Translations under genes and position numbers: made by a program
In this document: positions 33,785-42,500 of the stretch, piece by piece
How the letters are laid out: every line of letters starts with the position of its first letter
Numbering within the stretch: the stretch's first letter is position 1
Assembly: GCA_964504335.1 (NCBI GenBank)
Contig: CAZDET010000020.1
Location: 13,063 to 77,062, forward strand
Source: CAZDET01 sp964504335
GTDB taxonomy: Bacteria > Bacteroidota > Bacteroidia > Chitinophagales > Saprospiraceae
DNA: 64,000 nucleotides
Direction: 5' to 3'
Notes under the pieces: model-generated
What the model saw: the letters and a program-made list of their open reading frames with translations, nothing else
What the model was told of the DNA's origin: nothing
Databases searched by the model: none

Positions 33785-34771
33785 TTAGTAGCCCGTACTA
33801 CGTGCCTTGCTGGGGCGGTTGTTCTGGTCGACCATCCCGGGCTGATTCGCCGTAAGCATCGAGGTATTGCGCTCGAACACGGAGTTTTGGACTATTTTAT
33901 TCGTTTTGCCGCGGCCTTCGCGGATGTCGTAAATGGGATTAGGATCGGACATGCCGAAATTATCGGAAAATTGGCAATCGTCAATGAGCGGGCTGGATTC
34001 GCCGGCAGTACCTTGATTGGCTATGCAGGAACCGATGTTGGAGCGGTTTTCCTGAAACTGGCAGTTTCGAACGACGCCGTTAGCGACGCCCAGCTGGCCG
34101 TCGTTGAAGATAGCGCCGCCAATGAATTGAGCCTCGTTGTTGACGAATACGCAGTTAGTTAGCACCGGACTCGTGAGGCCGTTAGTGGCGTGGTTGTAGA
34201 TGGCACCGCCGTAGCGTGCGTAGTTGTTGCGGAATACGCAATTACTAATCTGGGGAGAACTCGGTTGCTGCTTCCCGTCATTGTAAATGCCGCCACCGCA
34301 GGTAATCGGCTCGCGGTCATAGCTGAGCCCCTCTGCGTAGCTGTTGGCAATGATGAATCCGTCGAGTACCGTCTTCGTGCTGGCGCCTTCGAAGCGCACA
34401 ATAGAGAAGCTGTTGTCTTTGGGAGAATGGGGATCACCAATTTCACCGCTGAGAATCGTCTGGTTGAGCGCCGGATTGCGCTGAGAGAGATCGGATTCCC
34501 GACCGGAGAACCCGCCGTATACCTGAACGCCGCTCTTCACGAAGAAGGAAGCATGGCGATCATTTGTGCTTGGGATATACTGACCGGCAGCTACCCAAAT
34601 CATCGAACCGGGCTGAGCTTTCGCCAGGGTGTAGACTAGATCACCGGAGGCATTTGCCCAAGAGGAACCATCGCCGTTCGAACCAGCTTTGACGAAGTAA
34701 GTCGTTTGCTGAGCGATGAGGGAAAAGATCCCCACTGTTAGAAATACACTTAGTACCAATAGCTTTTTCAC
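33785..34771 (-). CDS. Exported right-handed beta-helix protein
   Basis: This 328-residue protein has signal peptide KKLLVLSVFLTVGIFSLIAQ and starts with GTG at 34771. The mature part opens with YFVKAGSNGDGSSWANASGD, the entry segment of Bacteroidota beta-helix proteins of the Pmp/choice-of-anchor type, followed by repeated turns such as NCVFRNNYARYGGAIYN and NCVFVNNEAQFIGGAIFN. The C-terminus does not carry a type IX secretion domain or other anchor, unlike most relatives, so the protein may be truncated or periplasmic. Function is unknown; the fold suggests polysaccharide binding or adhesion. Confidence 0.88.
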   Translation of the reverse strand: MKKLLVLSVFLTVGIFSLIAQQTTYFVKAGSNGDGSSWANASGDLVYTLAKAQPGSMIWVAAGQYIPSTNDRHASFFVKSGVQVYGGFSGRESDLSQRNPALNQTILSGEIGDPHSPKDNSFSIVRFEGASTKTVLDGFIIANSYAEGLSYDREPITCGGGIYNDGKQQPSSPQISNCVFRNNYARYGGAIYNHATNGLTSPVLTNCVFVNNEAQFIGGAIFNDGQLGVANGVVRNCQFQENRSNIGSCIANQGTAGESSPLIDDCQFSDNFGMSDPNPIYDIREGRGKTNKIVQNSVFERNTSMLTANQPGMVDQNNRPSKARSTGY

Positions 34772-35509
34772 GCGTCACCGAAATTTTGGCTGTATAAATA
34801 AAGTTGCTTTACTCCTTTGGCAGCGATCCTTTTGGGTCAAATACATACGAAAACTGGGGCGCTGCTCAACAGAGGTGCCAAACGAAAGCAAACGTCACTG
34901 GGATAAGACGGTGAATCACCGACCTTGCAGATGATGGTGTAAGTACGTGGGATAAGCATCGAAGATCCTTACGAATCCACGAAGTTGCAGTTTGTCAGTC
35001 CGCAAATGATAAAGCATTCGAATCGTCAAAGGTGCCAACCGGTAGGGATAATACCGGGCTACAGGCATCTTTACCTGGGGATGATTGGGACGTAGAGTGT
35101 ATGCTATCCTCGGAATGAGGATCATGAGATGTCAGGAATGGGATATTTTCCTGTTCAGGGGCTAAAGTAGATATAGTTAACGAATGCACCAAATAAATCT
35201 TGTGGAAAAGTGCACGGCCTTTATTTTTCGGTAGTAATTACCTATTTTGCGGGCATACAACTATTTCTACATACCCCACATCGATTTTTGGAGTCCCCTT
35301 TGCTTACGATCTTTCGATGACCAAATCGGTCCGTCGCTTTAGTTGGCATAGTTTTTTCTCCTGGATTACCAGGATTTTTCACGAAATGGACAACAATTAA
35401 GGAGGGCCTCCGTAAAAAAAGTTAATTTTCAGCCCTCCCCAGTTGTACGCTTTGAGTGTCTAATCCGCTTGGTCATTCCTATTATTGTCACTCCCCAAAT
35501 CACAGGGTT
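34772..35509. other. 738-base stretch without a supported gene
   Basis: No gene is convincing here. Two overlapping short minus-strand frames (34916-35125 and 34995-35192) have no recognisable family, and this region is more AT-rich than its surroundings towards 35200-35460. An inverted repeat GGAGGGC (35401-35407) and GCCCTCC (35432-35438) lies upstream of the SprF-like gene, and TACGCTTTG near 35446 is a loose promoter-like box. The stretch may be a decayed gene or a long regulatory region. Confidence 0.5.
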
Positions 35510-36601
35510 TTGAAAACAAGAAATCTACTCCTCACGCTGTCGTTTATCCTGTTAACGCTTGCCGTTTCGGCACAGGATTTCTTTTACACGCAATACTACC
35601 ACGCACCGCACCGGCTCAACCCGGCGCTGACGGGTATATTCTACGGAGATTTACGTGCTACCGCAAATGTGCGCACTCAATGGTGGGACGAATCGGCCGA
35701 ATATGGGACACAGTCCCTCCAGGTCGATTGGAAATTCTATCCGAACCAGCGGGTTAAGCAGGGCTTTTGGTCGATGGGTGCCGGTCTTAACCACGATCGT
35801 TCCGGCAACGGAACACTCGACTGGACGGATTTCAACCTCAGTGGCTCTTACGCTCAACCCGTTGGGCAGAAAACCTTACTAAGCATCGGAGGTCAACTAG
35901 GCATCGCCAATCGGCGAGTGGATTACGATGGCCTCACATTTGGCAATCAATTCAACGAAGGGCGTGGCATTGCCGATCCTTCGATTCCCATAGATGATCC
36001 GCTTTTCCAAAATCGGGAAGATTTGCAAAGCAATTACTTCGCCGATTTTAGCGCAGGCATCAATTTTCACTTTCAGACCCAAGATCAATTCGCCGTTGTC
36101 GACCGACTGAATAAGCGGACAAATTTCGATATCGGTATTGCTTTTTTTCACCTCAATACACCCGATCAGCGCTTTAGCGACGATAATGCTCCTACTGCTC
36201 CCCTGCCCCTCCGTTACAGCCCTTATCTAAGAGGAGTCATCCAGGTTGGTAAAAGCATCGACGTGGTGGGTAATGCTACCTACCAATTCCAGAACATTGC
36301 CGGTTACAGTGGAGGACACTACTCCCAAACCTCCCTGGTGGGAGCGGCCCGCATCCACATCGATAAAACGCTCGGGCAGCAAATCATGCTGGAACTCGGG
36401 CTAGGTTATCGGTTCAGTGTGGACTACGAGGCATATTTCCCACATTTGACCTTCACTTACAATAATTGGCAGGCTGGAATCAGTTATGATGTTACGAATA
36501 TAGATACTAATAATCTATCCAATACACCGGGTACCCTCGAACTCTACGCCCGCTACATCCTTGCTACAGTCCGACCTGGACGCGCTTGCCTGATTCTTTA
36601 A
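35510..36601 (+). CDS. PorP/SprF-family outer membrane protein
   Basis: A 363-residue outer-membrane barrel of the PorP/SprF family. The mature part begins AQDFFYTQYYHAPHRLNPAL, very typical of the family, and beta strands with alternating aromatic residues follow to the end (YTFSVDYEAYFPHLTF-type). I start it at TTG 35510, which gives a clean signal peptide (LKTRNLLLTLSFILLTLAVS); a GTG at 35456 would add 18 residues. SprF-like proteins anchor or help display large surface adhesins sent out by type IX secretion. It heads an operon with a PorE-like protein and a giant adhesin. Confidence 0.9.
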   Translation: MKTRNLLLTLSFILLTLAVSAQDFFYTQYYHAPHRLNPALTGIFYGDLRATANVRTQWWDESAEYGTQSLQVDWKFYPNQRVKQGFWSMGAGLNHDRSGNGTLDWTDFNLSGSYAQPVGQKTLLSIGGQLGIANRRVDYDGLTFGNQFNEGRGIADPSIPIDDPLFQNREDLQSNYFADFSAGINFHFQTQDQFAVVDRLNKRTNFDIGIAFFHLNTPDQRFSDDNAPTAPLPLRYSPYLRGVIQVGKSIDVVGNATYQFQNIAGYSGGHYSQTSLVGAARIHIDKTLGQQIMLELGLGYRFSVDYEAYFPHLTFTYNNWQAGISYDVTNIDTNNLSNTPGTLELYARYILATVRPGRACLIL

Positions 36602-36666
36602 GACCGATTAACAAACTAATGGGTCCACAGGAGTGGACCCTATCCCTGTGTTAGACTAATCTCGTT

Positions 36667-39507
36667 ATGAAACGTTCTACCCTAGTTGTTTTTTTGCTCT
36701 GGATAGCGCTGGCTCCGCAACTATCCGCTCAGGTGCAATCGTTCCAGAATTTCAAGGAGGCTGGATTGGAGTCGTTCGAAAAAGGAGATTATTACAACGC
36801 ATACACGTTTCTGCGTGCGGCGCTGGACTACAAGAACAACTTCGACCATCCCGACCTCTGGTACGTAGCCGGCCAGAGTGCCTATAAATACGGCCTGCAC
36901 GAACAGGCCGAAGAAGCCTATCTGAACGCATTGGAATTGGGCGTGGCGGATAGTATCAGCATCAATTACGATCTCGGCGATACGTACCTGGCCCTCGGCG
37001 ACTACGATAACGCGGTCAAATTTTACACCCTTTCCCAAGAGCAGAACGAGCCGGAGTGGAACAAGGCCGTTTTCCAGTTGACCAAGCTCCGCGAATACCT
37101 GGATTCGGCCAGGGTGCTGCAGGAAATGTACCAGCCAACGCGGCCGGTCAATCGCCGAAATTTCAGCGTGGCGGAGGAATATTCCCAATTTGGAGTAAAT
37201 CTGCGTCCGGGAATGGGTAGTGCACCGGATACGACCTACTTCACCTCCTACAGCGGAGAATTCAGAAAGGATAATGTCAAGCCCCGCCGTCAGTTGATGC
37301 GCCTCTACCGAAAGATCGGTAGTCAACCCGCAGAGCTGCTGCCGGAAACGATCAATGAGCCAGGCTTGCACGCTGCCGGTACGGCCTTTACGAGTACGGG
37401 CCGGTTAGTCTTCTTCAACAAGTGCGAATACGCCGACCAGGGATACAAGGTGCGCTGCGATCTGTACTGTGCATTCGTGATAGAGGACGGTAGCTGGACG
37501 CAAATTCAAAAGCTGGATGAATCCGTAAATATTCCCGGTACCTCTACCCAATCGCCGGCCGTTGGGGTCGACGAGCGCGGGCGCGAATACCTGTTCGTAT
37601 CCTCCGACCGCCCCGGAGGCAAGGGAGGATTGGATCTGTATCGGTATAACATTGATACCGAGACCGGGCGCTTATTCAACCCCAAGTGGCTCGACCGGTT
37701 GAACTCCCAGGGGGATGAGCGCGCACCGTTCTACTTCAACGAAGAACAGGCCCTGTACTACAGCTCCAATGGCGATTTTACATTCGGTGGATACGACATC
37801 CTGCGTGCCTATGCACTGCCCATGGAGTGCACCGATAATAATGAATTGACCTTCGAATCGGCCGATAATGTCGGCCTGCCAATTAACAGCGCTTTTAACG
37901 ATCTGTACTATTCCCGCTTCGATATCGACGGGCCGGTCTATTTCAGTTCCAACCGCCCGGACGGAAATCAACTATTCGGCCGGCTGAGCGAGCGCTCCGA
38001 CTCGGCCATGGCTCCTAACGCCATCTACTACGCCGACGATGGCCTGACCTACTGCTGCAACGATATCTTTACCTTCCAGCCACCGCCGGTCTTCCTGGAA
38101 GTCGAAACGGTCGATTCCATGGTAGCGGGCACGCCGCCCCTGGCAGATGCAGAAGTCCTGGTACAGGAATTCGTGGACGGCACCCTCTGTGGAGAGTTGG
38201 AACCTATCGAAACGGTGGGGCACTTCCGGCGCTACCGGCTGAGCCGCAACAAAACCTATCGCATTCAGGGGAGTCATCCGGCCTACATTCCAAACCCCGG
38301 CGTCTACTTCAAATCAGACATGATGACGCGCGGTACTTCCTTCACCGTCGGTGATCAGGATACGCTCTTCCAGCGCATTATTCCATTTACCCAAGAACTG
38401 GAATACGTCGTAATTGACCCCTGCACTAATCAGGCGATCGGCGATGTGGATTTAGCCGTGTTTTCCCAAAAAACTGGCGGTCAACTCGATCTGGTCTCCT
38501 CGCCAGGGGATAAGGTAAAGGTCTTTAAAACCTCTCTGGAAGACGGATTCAACATCCGTAGTGAAACCAGGGCCGGTAGCTATGAAGCCTCCTTCGATAC
38601 CTTTACGGTTACGCGCGAATTACTCGTGCGCAATCAGGGGCGTTTGCAAGATACCATTCGACTTACCTACGAGCCGCTAAACAGCTCGACTGCTGTGTAT
38701 TTCGATCACGATACGCCGTCCTTCCGGTCCGACCTGACTGAAACTGCCTACGACTATGCTCAATTGAAGGAGGCCTACGCCGACACGGCCGATTTCTATA
38801 AACGGCAGATTCCGCAAATCCTGCAACTACGCGATCGGAACGGTTATATCATCGGCCCGGCCACGGAAAATGACATCGTTATTCGGCAGACGATGAACGA
38901 CTTTTTTACCCTGACCCTCCAACAGAGCGTCGATAATCTCCAGGCGCAGTTTGGCAATATTTTGGAGACCTTAAATGAAGGACGGGACGTCTACCTCGAC
39001 ATGGTGGGCACCGCTAGCCCTACTGGTGGCGTCGGTGATTACAACAACCGCCTGAGTTCCCGGCGAATCAGCTCGGTCATCAATTTAATGTCCAAATACC
39101 AAAACAGTGCTGGAGAAGGCTTTCCGGAATTACGTGGAACGCCTGATTCCTCTTACTACAAAACCGACCCCGCCCTGAGCAGGAACCGGATGCCCTGTAA
39201 GGTATACGAAGCGGATAACGGAGCGCGGGTACACATTTGCCAGGGCGCGGAAGGCGTGAAAATTGACCTGAGCTCGGCCAATCAGTCACTGGTAGACCGA
39301 TTAACTGAAAATTTTGCCATCGTCAAACGGGAAGGCAGCTTCGAAATGACCGGTAAGCGCGACAAACTGATCGAGCGTTACCTCCTTCCGGCGATGTTGA
39401 TGCGCTCGACGCAGATGCGCGTGACCTCCGCCATCTGCCCGGCAAAAGAAGATGACCGAACCGCCGACGTACAGCAACCAAGAATCCCCATATCCCCCGG
39501 ATACTAA
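36667..39507 (+). CDS. PorE-like multidomain outer-membrane/periplasmic protein (TPR, PD40, OmpA-like)
   Basis: This 946-residue exported protein starts with signal peptide KRSTLVVFLLWIALAPQLSA. Order of parts: TPR helices (~residues 25-150, ALELGVADSISINYDLGDTY), a PD40 beta-propeller (~190-430, FVSSDRPGGKGGLDLYRYN, YFSSNRPDG), a carboxypeptidase-regulatory-like segment (~480-650), and an OmpA-like C-terminal region (~680-900, VYLDMVGTASPTGGVGDYNN then RLSSRRISSVINLM). PorE of Porphyromonas has the same set of domains and links the secretion machinery to peptidoglycan. Here it lies between SprF-like and adhesin genes, so it probably serves this adhesin in particular. The OmpA part is divergent and extended, and peptidoglycan binding is not certain. 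Confidence 0.85.
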   Translation: MKRSTLVVFLLWIALAPQLSAQVQSFQNFKEAGLESFEKGDYYNAYTFLRAALDYKNNFDHPDLWYVAGQSAYKYGLHEQAEEAYLNALELGVADSISINYDLGDTYLALGDYDNAVKFYTLSQEQNEPEWNKAVFQLTKLREYLDSARVLQEMYQPTRPVNRRNFSVAEEYSQFGVNLRPGMGSAPDTTYFTSYSGEFRKDNVKPRRQLMRLYRKIGSQPAELLPETINEPGLHAAGTAFTSTGRLVFFNKCEYADQGYKVRCDLYCAFVIEDGSWTQIQKLDESVNIPGTSTQSPAVGVDERGREYLFVSSDRPGGKGGLDLYRYNIDTETGRLFNPKWLDRLNSQGDERAPFYFNEEQALYYSSNGDFTFGGYDILRAYALPMECTDNNELTFESADNVGLPINSAFNDLYYSRFDIDGPVYFSSNRPDGNQLFGRLSERSDSAMAPNAIYYADDGLTYCCNDIFTFQPPPVFLEVETVDSMVAGTPPLADAEVLVQEFVDGTLCGELEPIETVGHFRRYRLSRNKTYRIQGSHPAYIPNPGVYFKSDMMTRGTSFTVGDQDTLFQRIIPFTQELEYVVIDPCTNQAIGDVDLAVFSQKTGGQLDLVSSPGDKVKVFKTSLEDGFNIRSETRAGSYEASFDTFTVTRELLVRNQGRLQDTIRLTYEPLNSSTAVYFDHDTPSFRSDLTETAYDYAQLKEAYADTADFYKRQIPQILQLRDRNGYIIGPATENDIVIRQTMNDFFTLTLQQSVDNLQAQFGNILETLNEGRDVYLDMVGTASPTGGVGDYNNRLSSRRISSVINLMSKYQNSAGEGFPELRGTPDSSYYKTDPALSRNRMPCKVYEADNGARVHICQGAEGVKIDLSSANQSLVDRLTENFAIVKREGSFEMTGKRDKLIERYLLPAMLMRSTQMRVTSAICPAKEDDRTADVQQPRIPISPGY

Positions 39508-39554
39508 CGGAGGCTTTTTATAATCCCGGATAATATTGCGACTACTCCAAAAGA

Positions 39555-42500
39555 ATGCGACCCGTGAGAAACAGTAACCATTTAATAAGATACCTAACCC
39601 TGGCGTTTGGGCTGCTGCTCGCCGCTTGGGCGCCCCAGCAGCTTCAGGCCACGCACATCGTGGGCGGCGAAATGGGGTACCGAATAATCAATACTACCGA
39701 CACCGAGGTGACCGTCGAAATTGTGCTCTCCGTCTATCGGGATTGCTTTTTCGGCAACCCGGAGGTCTACTTCGACGAGCCGGCCTTCATCGGAGTGTTC
39801 GACGATCGTAACTTCCGCGTGCGGCAGTTAGACGTAAACTTTCAGGGGCAGGATGATACGCTGACCAACCAGTTGGATACCTTCTGCCTGGTAAACCTCG
39901 ATCCGGTGTGTGTACATACCACTACCTACCGGACCACCGTAACCCTGCCGCGTACCGGTGGCGGATACACCTTCGCCTACCAACGGTGCTGCCGCAATGA
40001 GACGGTCGCCAACATCATCGATCCGCTGGATGTAGGAGCCACGTATACCATTCGACTGAGCCCGGAGGCCATCGAGCGTGGAAACGACAGTCCGGTATTC
40101 AAAAATTGGCCACCTATTTACATTTGTGCGGGCCAACCCTTGCTATTCGACCACAGCGCCATCGATGAAGACGGAGATTCGCTCGTCTATACCCTTTGCC
40201 ATCCTTTTGCAGGGGCCGATATGGATGACCCCAAACCCTTCCCCACACCCAATCCGCCCTACGACTCTATTCCCTGGGCAGATGGGTTTAGTGTCGACAA
40301 CATGCTCGGAGTGGGTGATCCGTTGCGCATCAACGATGAAACGGGGGTCATGACCGCCGTGCCCGGAGCCCGAGGGCAGTATGTAGTGGGTGTCTGCGTC
40401 GACGAATACGACCGCAACACCGGTGAGCTACTTTCCCGAACGCGCCGAGACTTCCAGTACAATGTCAACCCCTGTGATGATTTGACCGCAGAGTGGACCG
40501 CCGAGAATCCTCAGTGTGAAGGCCTGACGGTCACGTTTGCCAATACGAGTACCGCACCGGAAGATCCTTCCTTCAAATGGTTCTTCGACTGGCCCAACCC
40601 GGAGCCTTCGCTGGAGGTAGACGGGAAGGATTCGGTTACCTTTACTTTCCCCGCGCAAGGATCCTATACCGTGGCCCTCATCGCAGAGCCCGGCGCTATC
40701 TGTGCCGATACCTTTATGCAGGTAATCAGTGTCTCCGATTCAGTTGTGGCTGATTTTACCTTCTCCGGCGAATGCGAGGGGCTGACCCTGGCATTCGATA
40801 ATAATTCCGAAAATGCCACGGCCTACGCCTGGGATTTCGGCGATGGTAATACCAGTAACGAGGAAAACCCCACCCATACCTACGACAGTCCCGGCACCTA
40901 CACCGTGCGGCTGCGGGCCTTCAACGAAACGACTTGCGATGATACGATAGAGGTGGATATCACCGTGTCGGACCAACCCGTCTCGGTAGCTATCGGGGCC
41001 GAGATCGATTGCCGTACCGACCTGGTAGAAGTGGCTTTCGAAAGCGCGGTCGTCAACCCATTCGGGGGCGATGTGAGCTACGAATGGACTTTTTCCGACG
41101 GCACTCCCAGTACCAGCAATGTGGCCAATCCGGTAGTAGAAGTAACGGGTGATGCCACCCTGATTGCCACACTCGATATTACGACCGAAAACGGATGTAT
41201 GGCCTCCGCCGCCGATACCATTGAAATTGAATTCACGGAATTCAATTTCCCGGATACGGTCATTTTTTGCGAAAATCAAGGCCCCTTCCTCAACCCAGAA
41301 GGGGGCAAAGATGGCTTCGAATACCGCTGGAGTCCCGGGCAACGGTTATTCCCCGACTCAACGGTGGCGAACCCTAAAGCCCGACCCGAACAGGATACCT
41401 GGTATTTTGTTACGGTCACCCCGACCGACGGCAGTGCCTGTACCTTTGTCGATTCGGTATTCGTGCAGGTACCCCAGCCCATAAATATCGATATCGGCCC
41501 GCAGTTGAAAACCATTTGCGGCGAGCCGATAACCATTACGGCTAAGGCAGATGTCGATCTGGATGCACTTACTATAGAATACTTCAGCTCCATCAACGGG
41601 CCGATTGGCAGCGGTTCCAGCATCACTTACGAGGCGGGCAGCCCAATCGATACGGTTATCGTGATCGCTACCGACACCTTTGGGTGTATGGACCGAGACC
41701 GAATGATCATTACCAATAACAGCCTGGATATCGACCTCGACAAAGAGAATATCACCCTCTGCGTGGGAGAAAGCGATACCGTGTCGGTGATTAATAACAA
41801 GCCAACGGATGTGCTGACCTATTCCTGGAACTCGGCCCTCATTCAAGGTGCCACCAACCAGGAGTCGGTAGTTATTCAGGGATTGATGGAAGGCACGTTT
41901 GTGGTCGAAGTGGCCGTCGAAAATCAATTCGGATGTATGGAAATCCTGACGGTCAATGTAACCGTTAACGATATAAACGCGCCTGATCTTCCGGACGTCC
42001 TCACGGTCTGCCCGGGTGAAAGTGTCGCCCTCAACCCCGGAGCTACCGACGGAAGCGGCCTGACCTATCAGTGGTCGCCGACGACCGAGTTGAACTTGAC
42101 CAATCCGGCTAACCCGGTTGCCTCTCCTACCCAGAATCGAACGTACTTCGTGACGATTACCGATGCGGATGGCTGCTCCGCTAAAGATTCTGTTGAGGTG
42201 CGCGTTTCCGAACCGCTGAATCTGCAGATTCAGCCCGGCGACACCACCCTTTGCGAGCCGGAGCCGCTCATGCTGAGAGCAACCGGAAATGGACTGGATT
42301 CCATCCAATGGTTTGATGCGGAGCCGCTCACCAGCCCGCTACCACAGATGGGGCCGATGATCATAGTAAACCCCCAAAGCGGTGCTACGACGTACTTTGC
42401 CGTAGCCACCAACGAGTTCGGATGCCGTGATACGGCTTCCGTAACGATCACGATTTCCGACTTCCCTCCGGGTACCTTACCCGATACGATCGTAAGTTGT

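Noticed and set aside
34916..35192. Two overlapping short minus-strand frames, possible transposase remnant
   Set aside because: No catalytic motif or terminal inverted repeats; sequence not recognisable in either frame.
36667..39507. Plain OmpA porin
   Set aside because: No N-terminal barrel; the TPR and PD40 parts and operon context fit a PorE-like protein better.
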